A stretch of 64,000 bases of DNA from Prosthecobacter debontii (GCA_945870855.1 CAMBTP010000007.1:1-64000), one strand, 5' to 3'; numbered from the stretch's first letter, positions 10,376 through 20,629 are shown. Program-made: numbers and translations. The notes: a model not told the origin generated them from the sequence alone.

Positions 10376-11185
10376 TTAGAGGTCAGCGACCGGGATGAAG
10401 CCGACCTTGCGGACGATATCCTGACCAGCGGAAGACTCGACGTATTTCATGAAGGCATCTGCTTCGGCGCTCGGTTTGTCAGGAGCGTAGAGGTAGCAAA
10501 GACGGGCGTAGGTGTATTTCTTGGCGTTCGCGGCAATCGGCTCGACACCATCGATGACAAGTGTCTTGGTGCCGGTAGTCTTGGAATAGGCGAGACCGAC
10601 GTAGCCGATGCCGTTCTTATTCTTCGCGACTTCCTGGGCGATTTGCTCATTGCCCGCCATTTTCAGCGAGGAGGATGGATAATCGCGGCCTCCCATGGCG
10701 AGTTTTTGCCAATCCTTGTAAGTGCCTGAGGACGTATTCCGCGTATAAACGGAGATCTTGCCGGGTGCGCCGCCAATTTCAGACCAATCCTTGATTTGAC
10801 CGGTGAAGATCTTGGCAACCTCGGCCTTGGACAGCTTCGCAAGCGGCGAGTTCTTATTTACGATCACGGTAAGCATATCGTAGCAAATCCCGTGTTCCTT
10901 GATGAAAACTCCCTTGGTTTTGCAGAAAGTGCGCTCGTCGTCCTTGACCTTGCGGGAGGACATGCCGATCTGCGCTGTGCCGTTGGCGAGTGCCGGGAAG
11001 GCGGTGGTGGATCCCTCTGCGGCGATCTCGAATTTCACGCCTTTATTACCGGCGGCCTTGAAGCCTTCGGCGAGCTGGGGCACGAGCTTGGCACCGAGAG
11101 TGTCGCTGCCTTTGATGCTCAGGGTTTGCGCGCTGGCCACGGACAAAGTCGCGGCGGCGGTGAATAGTGTGATAAACGTTTTCAT
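10376..11185 (-). CDS. pstS: Phosphate-binding protein PstS
   Basis: Signal peptide; KGSDTLGAKLVPQLAEGF, YTRNTSSGTYKDWQKLAMGG. Confidence 0.95.
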   Translation of the reverse strand: MKTFITLFTAAATLSVASAQTLSIKGSDTLGAKLVPQLAEGFKAAGNKGVKFEIAAEGSTTAFPALANGTAQIGMSSRKVKDDERTFCKTKGVFIKEHGICYDMLTVIVNKNSPLAKLSKAEVAKIFTGQIKDWSEIGGAPGKISVYTRNTSSGTYKDWQKLAMGGRDYPSSSLKMAGNEQIAQEVAKNKNGIGYVGLAYSKTTGTKTLVIDGVEPIAANAKKYTYARLCYLYAPDKPSAEADAFMKYVESSAGQDIVRKVGFIPVADL

Positions 11186-11221
11186 ATATTTTGGTATTGG
11201 TTGTTTGGTTTTTTGCTGATG

Positions 11222-12547
11222 TTAGAAGGAGAATCGTAGGCCGGTCATGGCTGTGTAGCCATCATAGTCGCCACCGCCCATGTGGGAGTATTCGATGCCG
11301 TTCATGAGTTTGAGTTTGTGGCCATAAATGTAGTAGTTGAGCCCCATGTAAGCCGAGGCATAAGTGTTGCCTTTCTCGTCATTATTCGCGCCACTGGGCA
11401 ACTTAGACAAGCGCTCATAGCGACTAGGAACCGTAATGCCATTGCCAGCATCCGAGTTAGCTAACTGCAAGCGCCCCACCAACTGCAAACCATTTGCGAT
11501 GTAATAGGATGGAATGACGCTCAGCGCGATCACGTCGGATTGGCTAATGTTCTTTTGTATCCCGCTTTGCTCGGCAGTGCCATCAAACCCGAATCCATAG
11601 AGAAGTTCGGTAGTCAGACCGAAGCGCCCACTGGTTATGTCATTGGTAAGTGCTATCGAATCAGTGAAACTCGGCGATGTCCCGGGCGTGAAGTCCGCGT
11701 CTTTGAGTTTTACATATCCCGGATCAGAATTGTGCATGTAGTGCAGGGAAGCGACCGCCGTGTCGAGGCCGACTTGGGATGAATAGTCATATCCGATTTT
11801 TCCCAAAATCACCAAACCTTCATTGAAACTGGAAAACTCACGAACCCGATCGCCGCCGTAGATGCCGAGTTCGTAGAGCCAGTATTCCTGAATCCCTTTT
11901 CCAGAGACCCAAGCACCGGTCAATTCGCCCGGGAACAGCGTGTTGGAGATCAGGCTGCGCTCTATGGTCAGAATTTCTTTGGAAGAGATTTCCTGCTCAC
12001 GGGAGAACTTCACCTTAGTCTTGCCGACGGAGAGATTGAAGGTATCCACAGGGGCATAGGTTAGATAGAGATCGTAGATATCCTTGTAGGGCGAGAAATC
12101 ACCGCTGCTGTCATGCGCATCTACATCCACGTCGATCTGACCTTCGAGTTTCCAAGTTTGGAACCATTTTGACTTGAAGCCGAAGCGAGCGCGGCGGGAT
12201 TCAATGTCATCTCCCCATACGGTCTCGTCGTTGCCGGCAGCCTTGTAATCGGAGGTGTTGAATGTGTCGCCATCGTCACCGAAGATCGACTGGACTTGCA
12301 GGCGGCCTTGTAGGGAGAATTCCTGGAGGACTTGGTTGTCATCGTTTTTATAGAGCGTGAATCCGGACCATGCTCGATCCCACGCGGTCTCACCGGGAAA
12401 CTTGCCCAGCAGTAGGCCCGTAGCATAGCTGCTTAGGGCGCTTGATTCATCGATATATGGTGTGGTTTCGGTGCCAGCGTGGACTGGGATGGAGCCTAGT
12501 AGGCTTGTGGCGACTATGATGTGTTTAATTGATTTCATGGGGTGCAT
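11222..12547 (-). CDS. Porin, phosphate-selective OprO/OprP-like
   Basis: Signal peptide, beta-barrel pattern ending in F, next to pstS. Confidence 0.8.
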   Translation of the reverse strand: MHPMKSIKHIIVATSLLGSIPVHAGTETTPYIDESSALSSYATGLLLGKFPGETAWDRAWSGFTLYKNDDNQVLQEFSLQGRLQVQSIFGDDGDTFNTSDYKAAGNDETVWGDDIESRRARFGFKSKWFQTWKLEGQIDVDVDAHDSSGDFSPYKDIYDLYLTYAPVDTFNLSVGKTKVKFSREQEISSKEILTIERSLISNTLFPGELTGAWVSGKGIQEYWLYELGIYGGDRVREFSSFNEGLVILGKIGYDYSSQVGLDTAVASLHYMHNSDPGYVKLKDADFTPGTSPSFTDSIALTNDITSGRFGLTTELLYGFGFDGTAEQSGIQKNISQSDVIALSVIPSYYIANGLQLVGRLQLANSDAGNGITVPSRYERLSKLPSGANNDEKGNTYASAYMGLNYYIYGHKLKLMNGIEYSHMGGGDYDGYTAMTGLRFSF

Positions 12548-12561
12548 TTGACCTTTCGGTC

Positions 12562-12657
12562 GTGTGACGAAATTTATTTGGTTTCGTCACACAAGATCGC
12601 TAGGTATTGATTTTACAAGCACTCCATAACTGATTAATTGTGACAAATTCGTCACAA
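12562..12657. promoter_or_regulatory. Palindromic regulatory sites upstream of the porin-pst operon
   Basis: gtgtgacgaaa (12562-12572)/tttcgtcacac (12582-12592) and ttgtgacaaattcgtcacaa (12638-12657). Confidence 0.55.
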
Positions 12658-12787
12658 AGCAGATTCTGAACGATTCGAAATGGCGATAAATGCTGCCTCA
12701 CATCTTAAAAATGGCCAGTTGGCAGATGTCTTTCAACGATTTGATCGTGAAGAAATCGTCACAATTCAGCAAAGCCCAACATGTCGG

Positions 12788-14788
12788 CTACGCCAGTAGG
12801 ACTCCCTCATCTACAGAGGTCTTCCTGTCGGTGAAAACGGGTTCCACCTCGCGATCGGCGGCATTCGCGCGCTCGATGCTTTTGACGTGGCACTGCGCCA
12901 TGAACTCCTCGAAATTGATCAGCTCCATGCGCCCGTCGTGGTGCTCGACGATGGCGGTGAGGCTCTCGACCCAGTCGCCGGAGTTGAGGTAATGGATGTT
13001 GCCGACGCGCTTGTCCTCTGGCGTGTGAATGTGGCCGCAGATAATGCCGTCGCAGCCCTTGTGGACGGCGAGTTCCTGGAGCAGGGACTCGTATTTATCG
13101 ATGAAACTCACGGCGGATTTAACCTTGGCCTTTACGCGCTTGCTTAGGGAAAAATATTCCTTTCCCTGCCAAGCCCGCCAGCGGTTATACCAGCGGTTGA
13201 TGTAGAGGAGGGTGTCGTACCCGACCGAGCCGAGGGCGGCCAGCCACTTGTGGTTCGTGGAAATGCTGTCGAAGCCGTCGCCGTGGACGACGAGGTAGCG
13301 TTTCCCACCCACTGCGGCGTGGATGTATTCTTTGGCGAAGCGGATTTTCCCGAAGGCGAGTGGGAGAAAACGTTCGAGGATTTCGTCGTGATTACCGCGT
13401 AGATAAATGATCTCTGTTTTCCCTTTCTCAGACATCTTGAGAATTTTCCGGATCACGCGGCTGTGGCTTGGCAACCATTTCGAGCCACGCCGCAGCGCCC
13501 AGCCATCTACGATGTCACCGTTGAGGACGAGCTTTTCGCAGCGGACTTGTTTGAGGAAATCGACAACTTCATCCGCCTTGCTATCCGCCGTGCCGAGATG
13601 GATGTCGGAGAGGAAAACGGTGCGGTAAGAAACCTTCTCACGTTTCCCGATTCGCGGCGTTTGAGAGTAGGGTTTGCGAGGGCTTTCCTTAGTGTTGATG
13701 ATCGATTTCAAACGCTCCTCGAACTCGGTGACGACGGCAGCCCAGCCTTGGGACTCTGCCAACTCTCGGGCGGAGATTCGCATCACGTGCCCCATGCGAA
13801 TGGCAAGCGCGGCGTGGGCGCGATCAAGGAAAGCGGCGGCATCTCCTTTGGGTGCTTTCAGGCCGTTGACTCCATGTTCCACGAAACGCGCGGCGGCAGC
13901 GTAATCATAACTGACAGTTACCAAACCGCTGGCCATGCCTTCGAGCACAACGTTTCCAAAGGTCTCCGTGAGACTGGGGAAAAGCAGGATATCCGCCGAG
14001 GCGTAATGCCGCGCCAAGGCCTCCCCCGTCTGGACACCTGCGAAGTGAACCCACGGATGCTTCGCAGCGAGTTTTTCGCGGATCGGCCCGTCTCCGACCA
14101 CCACACAGCGCAGATCCGGCACGGCGGCGCGCATTTGGGAAAAAGCGGTCATCGCGAGCTGCAGATTTTTCTCGGCGGCAACACGCCCCACCACCATCGC
14201 GACGGGGGCCGCCGATCTCGCGCCCCACTCGCCGCGGAGGGTCTCGCAGCGTTTCTTGGGATCGAAGAACAAGGTATCCACACCACGCCCAAGCAGATGC
14301 ACATTTTTAAAACCCTCGGTCTTGAGGCGCTCGACCAGCTCCGGCGAAGGGGCGAGCGTGCAGTCCGCGCGCCCGTGGAAGCGTTTCAGGTAAGCCATCG
14401 CCACCGATTGCAAACCGCGCAGGTTGTAGCGTTCCATGTATTCGTGGAAATTCGTGTGAAAGCCCGTCGCCACTGGGATGCCGAGCGCCTTCGCAGCCTT
14501 CACTGCGGATTTTCCCAGCGGGCTTTCCGTGGCGACATAGATGACATCCGGGCGCTGTTTTTGCCAAAGCTCGCGCAGTTTGAACGGGCCAGGTAGCCCA
14601 ACGCGCACCTCCTTGTATCCCGGCAGCGGCACCGAAGCGGCGATCGTTTCTCCGCGCTTGCCCTCGCCGGTTCTGATCAAGTGGACATGATGTCCGCGGC
14701 TCCGCAGTCCGTCGCTAAGGCGACCCAAGGTCATGGCCACCCCGTTTATATCCGGGGCGAAGGTGTCCGTAACAATGTCTACTTTCAT
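12788..14788 (-). CDS. Fusion of GT4-type glycosyltransferase and LpxH-like metallophosphatase
   Basis: N-terminal GT4 features (PSLTETFGNVVLEGMASGL); C-terminal FLSDIHLGTAD, GDIVDGW, LRGNHDE, ICGHIHTPE. Confidence 0.9.
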   Translation of the reverse strand: MKVDIVTDTFAPDINGVAMTLGRLSDGLRSRGHHVHLIRTGEGKRGETIAASVPLPGYKEVRVGLPGPFKLRELWQKQRPDVIYVATESPLGKSAVKAAKALGIPVATGFHTNFHEYMERYNLRGLQSVAMAYLKRFHGRADCTLAPSPELVERLKTEGFKNVHLLGRGVDTLFFDPKKRCETLRGEWGARSAAPVAMVVGRVAAEKNLQLAMTAFSQMRAAVPDLRCVVVGDGPIREKLAAKHPWVHFAGVQTGEALARHYASADILLFPSLTETFGNVVLEGMASGLVTVSYDYAAAARFVEHGVNGLKAPKGDAAAFLDRAHAALAIRMGHVMRISARELAESQGWAAVVTEFEERLKSIINTKESPRKPYSQTPRIGKREKVSYRTVFLSDIHLGTADSKADEVVDFLKQVRCEKLVLNGDIVDGWALRRGSKWLPSHSRVIRKILKMSEKGKTEIIYLRGNHDEILERFLPLAFGKIRFAKEYIHAAVGGKRYLVVHGDGFDSISTNHKWLAALGSVGYDTLLYINRWYNRWRAWQGKEYFSLSKRVKAKVKSAVSFIDKYESLLQELAVHKGCDGIICGHIHTPEDKRVGNIHYLNSGDWVESLTAIVEHHDGRMELINFEEFMAQCHVKSIERANAADREVEPVFTDRKTSVDEGVLLA

Positions 14789-15018
14789 GATAGTCAGGAT
14801 TGATTAACTTTCAGTCTTTGGAACAAAACACTCCAGCACCGCTGTCATGCACTCCCCAGACGGTGACGATTTCGACACTTTGCAGAAGCGTTTTTCTAAA
14901 AACTAACAGAAAGGTTTTCCGTATAATCGGGGGTTAACTACTAAATATGCCGTAGTTTTTGCGTTGACGCTACTACCTGTATGGTTAGCCTGCGTCCAAC
15001 TGTTTCCAATTTCTATTC

Positions 15019-15510
15019 ATGCGTTGCGTCCAATGCGGCTCCCAAAAAGACAAAGTGCTCGATTCGCGCTCCTCGAAAGATGGAACGACGATTCGTCGTC
15101 GCAGGGAATGCCTGAAGTGCACTTACCGATACACGACCTACGAGCAGATCGAGCGCACGGAGCTCCGCGTGGTGAAACGCGACGGCACCCGGGAATCGCT
15201 GAATCGGGAAAAACTGATGAGCGGCCTGATCAAGGCTTGCGAGAAAAGACCGGTCTCCATGGAGCGCCTCGACCGCGCGGTGGAGGAAATTTTGACCGAT
15301 CTCCACAAGGATCACCTCAGCGAGGTGCCATCCGCGTCGATCGGCGCGAAGGTGATGGACAAGCTTCACCAGATCGATCCGGTGGCCTACGTGCGTTATG
15401 TTTCCGTTTACCGGCAGTTCGAGAACGTCAGCGAGTTCATCGCCGAGATCCAATCTCTCTCCCGTCGCGCCGCGCGCGATACATTCCAGCGCCGTCTCTT
15501 CAAGGAATGA
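15019..15510 (+). CDS. nrdR: Transcriptional repressor NrdR
   Basis: MRCVQCGSQKDKVLDSR zinc ribbon and ATP-cone domain. Confidence 0.95.
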   Translation: MRCVQCGSQKDKVLDSRSSKDGTTIRRRRECLKCTYRYTTYEQIERTELRVVKRDGTRESLNREKLMSGLIKACEKRPVSMERLDRAVEEILTDLHKDHLSEVPSASIGAKVMDKLHQIDPVAYVRYVSVYRQFENVSEFIAEIQSLSRRAARDTFQRRLFKE

Positions 15511-15537
15511 GCTGACACCTTTAAAAACAACCCCTTC

Positions 15538-16074
15538 GTGATCTCCTATATCGGCAACCGTCCCGCGCTCCAGATCGGCACCCACCAGGTGTTCGATTAC
15601 GATACCTCGTGGCTGGAAGACGCGCTGCGCCGCGCCGCCCGCGCTGCCGACCACGAGGATTTCCCACTGGTCTCGGAAATCCGTAACGGGGTGGAACTTT
15701 ACCTAGAGAACCAATGCGCGCTGCGCCTGCTGCAGCTTGAGGACTTGTTCGAAAGGATGCGGAAAATGCTGGTGAAAATCGGCTGTGAGCGCATCGCGGA
15801 AAAGCTGGAGCCACTGGCACCGCCGCTGACTTTTTCACTGGTTGCGGCCGCGCGCTCGGCGGGCAACGGCTTCGAGCTGGCATTTTTCGAGACGATACGG
15901 GTGGAACTTGCCCTGCTACGCGGGGCGGGCGCAGAGGACATCCGTTTCATCGGCCTGCGCGAGAGCGCCCTGATCCTGCGTGGAAAATCTAAGTGGAATC
16001 GCCAATGCGATACCATGCTCGCCGAAATCACCACGTTCCTGAATTCCGCCGGGACAATATGTGTGGATGTGTAG
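15538..16074 (+). CDS. Conserved hypothetical protein
   Basis: Long ORF with coding-like composition downstream of nrdR. Confidence 0.6.
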   Translation: MISYIGNRPALQIGTHQVFDYDTSWLEDALRRAARAADHEDFPLVSEIRNGVELYLENQCALRLLQLEDLFERMRKMLVKIGCERIAEKLEPLAPPLTFSLVAAARSAGNGFELAFFETIRVELALLRGAGAEDIRFIGLRESALILRGKSKWNRQCDTMLAEITTFLNSAGTICVDV

Positions 16075-16090
16075 GAGCGCCTTGATCAAG

Positions 16091-16237
16091 TCAGCGCTGG
16101 GTTTCCTTTTTCGCGGCTTTCCCACAACCGCAGCTTTTTCCGCAGCCAGATTTTTTCACGGGGCGGCATAGGCGGTAAGCAAAGGCAGCGACGGTGAGGG
16201 CGACGCAGGCGAGGGCGAGGTAGGTTTGGAGATCCAA
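16091..16237 (-). CDS. FeoB-associated Cys-rich membrane protein (48 aa, TTG start)
   Basis: Manual translation MDLQTYLALACVALTVAAFAYRLCRPVKKSGCGKSCGCGKAAKKETQR: one TM helix plus Cys-rich tail, directly downstream of feoB. Confidence 0.75.
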   Translation of the reverse strand: MDLQTYLALACVALTVAAFAYRLCRPVKKSGCGKSCGCGKAAKKETQR

Positions 16238-16279
16238 AATTCTAAGCTTTAAATTTTAAACCCTTAAGTAAGAGCGAAA

Positions 16280-18172
16280 TCAGAAACCCAGGAGGCGGCC
16301 TCCTTGGAAGACTAGGAGGGAGGCGGCGTAGGCGAAGCCGGACATAAAGAGAAACTGGCCAATAGCCCATTTCCAGGAACCTGCCTCGCGAGCTACTACG
16401 GCGGTAGTAGGTAGGCACTGGAGGGCGTAGATGAAGAAGACAAGGAGGGAAATAAGACTGAGGGGAGAGAAAAGCGGGCGTCCGTCGGGCCAGGTGGCGG
16501 CGGCGATGCGGTCGCGGAGGAGGCTGCGGGTTTCCTCGTCATCGTCCGTTTCCTCGACACTGAAAATGATGGCCAACGAGGAAACAACCACCTCGCGGGC
16601 GGCGAAGGAGGTGAGGATGGCGGTGCCGGTGCGGCCATCGAAGCCGAGGGGTTTCACGGCGGGCTCGATGAACGCTCCTATGCGGCCCATGGCGCTGTGG
16701 GCAAGGATTTCACCGGGGTCTTTGGAGTCGGTCTTCGGGTAGGTGGCCAGCGCCCAAAGCAGGATGGAAAGGCCGAGGATGATGGTTCCTGCTTTCTTCA
16801 CGAAAGACCAAGCGCGGTCGATGACGTGGCGGAAAATGTATGACCACTGCAGGCGGCGGTAGGGCGGGAGTTCGAGGAGGAAGTGATTGGGCGATTTGTC
16901 GGGGCCAAGGCGGCCGCGCAGGACTCGGGCTACGATGAATGCCGTAGCTGTGCCGAGCGCATAGATGCCGAAGAGGATGAGCGCCTGTTTCCACGAGCCT
17001 TCGTTTTCATGAAGCAGTAGCGGCACGATGAGGAAATAAACAGGAAGGCGGGCGGAGCAGCTCATCCACGGGGCGACGAAGATGGTGACGAGGCGCTCTT
17101 TGGCGGAGTCGATAGTGCGGGTGGCCATGACGCCGGGGATGGCGCAGGCGTAGGAACTGAAAAGTGGCAGGAAGGCTTTGCCGCTGAGTCCGGCCTTGGC
17201 CATGACGCCATCCATGAGGAAGGCGGCGCGCGCCATGTAGCCGCTGCTTTCCAGCAAACCGATGAAAAGGAAGAGCAGGATAATCTGCGGCAGGAAAACG
17301 AGCACGCCGCCGACCCCGGCGATGACACCATCGACAAGCAGCGAGCGGAAATCACCTTCCGGCATCATTCCCTCCACCCAGCCACCGAAGGAGCCGAGCG
17401 CGGCATCGATGAGATCCATGGGAACGGAGGCGAAGGAAAAAATCGCCCAGAAAACGGTGAACATCACCGCGATGAGAGCGATCCAGCCAAAGACGGGATG
17501 GAGGAGAAGGGAGTCGAGCTTGTCGGAAAAAGTGCGGGACTGCGCGTCCGGGCGGCGGGCGGCGAGGGTGCAGAGATCCGCGATGAAGTTGCGGCGGGTT
17601 TCCTCGGAGTCATCGCCATTTTTCAACCAAGTGACGGACGAGGGCGGTGGAAAAGGGTGGCGGAGGGCTTGTTTTAGCTCGATGATCCCCTTCCCTGCGC
17701 TCGCCTGCATGGGGACGACGGGGATGCCGAGTTCCTCGGAAAGCTTGGCGGGATCGAGGCGCAGGCCGGACTTTTCCGCGACATCAACCATGTTCAGCGC
17801 GAGAACGCAGGGCAGGCCGAGTTCGATGACTTGGAGGGCGAGCTGGAGGTGGCGCTCAAGGTTCGAGGCATCGACGACGCAAACGATCAGATCGGGGGCG
17901 GCGGTGCCGGGGAGTTTTCCGGTGACGGCATCGAGGGCGATTTTTTCATCCGGCGAGTTCGCGCGGAGGGAGTAGCAGCCGGGGAGATCGAGGACGAGAA
18001 GCTTGCGGCCATGTGGCGTGAAGGTTTCGCCGGTTTTCAACTCCACGGTAACGCCGGCGTAGTTGCCTACGCGCTGGTTCGCGCCGGTGAGGGCGTTGAA
18101 GAGTGTGGTTTTTCCCGAATTTGGATTTCCGATCAGGGCGACGGTGCTGGGAGCCTCAGATGCGGCGGACAT
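16280..18172 (-). CDS. feoB: Ferrous iron transporter FeoB
   Basis: GNPNSGKTTLFNALTGANQRVGNYAGVTVE G domain and polytopic C-terminus. Confidence 0.97.
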   Translation of the reverse strand: MSAASEAPSTVALIGNPNSGKTTLFNALTGANQRVGNYAGVTVELKTGETFTPHGRKLLVLDLPGCYSLRANSPDEKIALDAVTGKLPGTAAPDLIVCVVDASNLERHLQLALQVIELGLPCVLALNMVDVAEKSGLRLDPAKLSEELGIPVVPMQASAGKGIIELKQALRHPFPPPSSVTWLKNGDDSEETRRNFIADLCTLAARRPDAQSRTFSDKLDSLLLHPVFGWIALIAVMFTVFWAIFSFASVPMDLIDAALGSFGGWVEGMMPEGDFRSLLVDGVIAGVGGVLVFLPQIILLFLFIGLLESSGYMARAAFLMDGVMAKAGLSGKAFLPLFSSYACAIPGVMATRTIDSAKERLVTIFVAPWMSCSARLPVYFLIVPLLLHENEGSWKQALILFGIYALGTATAFIVARVLRGRLGPDKSPNHFLLELPPYRRLQWSYIFRHVIDRAWSFVKKAGTIILGLSILLWALATYPKTDSKDPGEILAHSAMGRIGAFIEPAVKPLGFDGRTGTAILTSFAAREVVVSSLAIIFSVEETDDDEETRSLLRDRIAAATWPDGRPLFSPLSLISLLVFFIYALQCLPTTAVVAREAGSWKWAIGQFLFMSGFAYAASLLVFQGGRLLGF

Positions 18173-18181
18173 GGCCGTGGT

Positions 18182-18469
18182 TCAGAGGACGGGGGAAACA
18201 AGGACTTGCTTGGCGAGCTCGCGGCTGATGGCCATTTTCGCGCCGCAAACGGTGCAGACGAGGTTGCGGCCGTTGGAGATTTTGCGGAGCTGCATCTGCT
18301 CACAGAAGCCGAGATCGCGGAGGCGATCACAGGCCGGGCCGTTGAGACTGCTAATGCGCACATCACAATTCACGGCCACCTCGTTGAGGGTGACTTGGCG
18401 GGTAGAAGTGAAGGCAGGCACGGAGGAAGATTCGCCTAATTGAGATTGGTTTGCAATAGGAAACAGCAA
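18182..18469 (-). CDS. feoA: FeoA-domain protein
   Basis: RLRDLGFCEQMQLRKI and CGAKMAISRELAKQVLV; upstream of feoB. Confidence 0.85.
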   Translation of the reverse strand: MLFPIANQSQLGESSSVPAFTSTRQVTLNEVAVNCDVRISSLNGPACDRLRDLGFCEQMQLRKISNGRNLVCTVCGAKMAISRELAKQVLVSPVL

Positions 18470-18520
18470 GAAAGCCTTTTGAGCCGGTTTATAACCGCAA
18501 AGCTTGATACAACGGGCGCT

Positions 18521-19747
18521 TCAGGCAATCCCCTTCGCCAGAATCATCACGCACTCGACGTGACGGGTGTGCGGAAAAAGATCGAAAGGCTGCACCTCGG
18601 TGAGTGCGTAACCGGCTTCGCGAAGGATTTTGTAATCCCGCACCTGCGTCGCGGGATCACAGGAAACATAAACGATTCGCTGCGGGCCGTAGCTGACGAG
18701 TTGTGCGAGAAATTCCGGCGAGCAACCCTTGCGCGGAGGATCGATCACCACTGCTGTTTCCTCGGGTGGCGTGTCGATCTTTGCGAAAATTTCCTCCGCA
18801 TCGGCTTGCAGGATCGAGACGTTTTCAAAACCGTTGAGCGCGACGTTGTTCGCCGCCCAGCGCGCACCCGCCTCGTTCACCTCCACGCCCATCACTTTCT
18901 CGAAGCGATTTGCCAGGCAAAGCCCGAAGAGCCCCGCGCCGCAATACGCGTCCACCAGATAACGCGCGCCGCCCTCCAGCGCCTTTTCGCCGACGTATCC
19001 GGTAAATTTTTCCAAGATAAACGGGTTGTTCTGAAAAAACTCGCCGGCCACGAAATCGAATTTCACGCCGGCGATTTCCTCGCGGGCGATGGCCTTGGGA
19101 TCGCGCTCGACGCGGCCTTCGGTGGCTCGCAGGAGGATGGTCGCTCCGCGTTTGTAGAGCCGCCCGTTCGCGCGCACATCTGCGTGGACTTCCGGCAGCG
19201 CGTCGTTTATTTCCTGCATCGCGATGGGGCAGTCCGGAACGTTCAGGATTTCCATACGCCGCCCGACTTTGAGGAAACCGATCTCCTTGATGACGCCGTC
19301 CACGGGTTTTTCAAAGTGCGGGGTGATTTTAGAGCGGTAGTTCCAGATCTGCTCCGAGCTGGCGCAAGGGTTCACCTCGCGCTCCTCGCCAGCCATGTGT
19401 TTCAGCAGCTCGCGGATCTGGCGAGTCTTCCAAGCGAGCTGTTTATCGTAGGAAAGGTGTTGGTATTGGCAGCCGCCGCACGTCCCGAACAACGCGCAGC
19501 CCGGCTCCACCCGATCCGGGGATTTTTCCAAAATCTCGACGAGATCCCCCTGCGAGTGGTTCTTGTCATTGCGGAAAATCCGCGTCCGCACCAGCTCGCC
19601 CGGCAAGGCGTAGGGCACGAAAACCACCCAGCCATCGACACGACCCACCCCCGCACCGAGGTTCGTTAGCGAATCAATCCGTAAATCAATTTCCTGATGA
19701 TAGGTGAAAGGTATCGGCGAGAACTTTTTCGGCGGGCGGCTGTGCAT
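18521..19747 (-). CDS. 23S rRNA (uracil-5-)-methyltransferase, RlmD/TrmA family
   Basis: TRAM-like N-terminus, DAYCGAGLFGL, VIDPPRKGCSPEFL, VYVSCDPATQVRD. Confidence 0.92.
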   Translation of the reverse strand: MHSRPPKKFSPIPFTYHQEIDLRIDSLTNLGAGVGRVDGWVVFVPYALPGELVRTRIFRNDKNHSQGDLVEILEKSPDRVEPGCALFGTCGGCQYQHLSYDKQLAWKTRQIRELLKHMAGEEREVNPCASSEQIWNYRSKITPHFEKPVDGVIKEIGFLKVGRRMEILNVPDCPIAMQEINDALPEVHADVRANGRLYKRGATILLRATEGRVERDPKAIAREEIAGVKFDFVAGEFFQNNPFILEKFTGYVGEKALEGGARYLVDAYCGAGLFGLCLANRFEKVMGVEVNEAGARWAANNVALNGFENVSILQADAEEIFAKIDTPPEETAVVIDPPRKGCSPEFLAQLVSYGPQRIVYVSCDPATQVRDYKILREAGYALTEVQPFDLFPHTRHVECVMILAKGIA

Positions 19748-19813
19748 GTGCTGGGAGCTAAGTTAGGCATCCCCTTCGCCGCGACGCAAAGGCAATCCCG
19801 CGTCCGATGACCG

Positions 19814-20218
19814 TCAGGGATCCAATATCCTCACCCCGGTGTCCGCGAAATGCTTTACGTTTCTGGTAACCACCGTGAAGTCGTGAACCAAAGCCGTCGC
19901 CGCGATCAGCAGATCGGGGATGTCCCGGCTTGGAAGCGTGGCCAGCCTTGCCGCCACACTGCAAATTTCCGAGTCAATGGGCATGATGTGCCCTGCGAAA
20001 TGAATCCTGACGGAAAAATCAAGCCAGTCCTGGAGCGCCTTGGCAAATACCGGATCGTCTGGCAGGACGCGAAAGATCCCATATTGGATCTCGAACTCGC
20101 TGATCGCGGAAATGTGATTTTCCCGTATATCCGTCCCACTCTCCCAGCTAGCGAATTCCGCGCTCCATCGCTGCGGATTGCGCAGGTGCGAGATCGTGTT
20201 TGTATCGAGAATGAACAT
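19814..20218 (-). CDS. PIN-domain toxin, VapC-like
   Basis: MFILDTNTISHL plus conserved acidic residues (SEFE, DLLIAA). Confidence 0.88.
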   Translation of the reverse strand: MFILDTNTISHLRNPQRWSAEFASWESGTDIRENHISAISEFEIQYGIFRVLPDDPVFAKALQDWLDFSVRIHFAGHIMPIDSEICSVAARLATLPSRDIPDLLIAATALVHDFTVVTRNVKHFADTGVRILDP

Positions 20219-20473
20219 TTACTGGTCGAAGCTGATCGTTTTCAGGGGAGCAGCGTCGAGTTTCGGGAAATCCCAGTCGGCATGGCGATCCAGACCTGTC
20301 ATATCCATCGCGAGGGCGGCACCTAGCGTCTTGCGTGAGGTGGAACCCTCACCCTCCAGTCGCAGCTTAAAGGATCGCCCGTTCCTTGTGATCGTTACCC
20401 CCCCGTCTTTTAGCAGGGCTTCAAAAAAATCACCGGTGCGGACTTTCAAGTCGGTCGCAGTCAGAGTTTTCAT
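20219..20473 (-). CDS. Cognate antitoxin, Phd/VapB-like
   Basis: MKTLTATDLKVRTGDFFEALLKDGGVTITRNGRSF; stop directly abuts toxin ATG (TAAATG). Confidence 0.75.
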   Translation of the reverse strand: MKTLTATDLKVRTGDFFEALLKDGGVTITRNGRSFKLRLEGEGSTSRKTLGAALAMDMTGLDRHADWDFPKLDAAPLKTISFDQ

Positions 20474-20629
20474 GACACGTGGATAGTCGATTCGATTGAA
20501 ATAGTCAATACGCTCGATTTAGCGAACCGCAAAGGATTCTGCGCAGGGGATGCGATCAAGGCTGCCCGGAATGACCGGGATGAACGTCTCGCAGCCGGAT
20601 ATCGGAAGACCAGCAAATGAAATCCGCTG

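Noticed and set aside
13463-14596. 377-aa ORF antisense to the GT4-LpxH fusion
   Set aside because: No recognisable motifs; opposite strand is clearly coding.
18440-19669. 409-aa plus-strand ORF antisense to rlmD-like gene
   Set aside because: The opposite strand carries clear methyltransferase motifs; this is a GC-driven shadow ORF.
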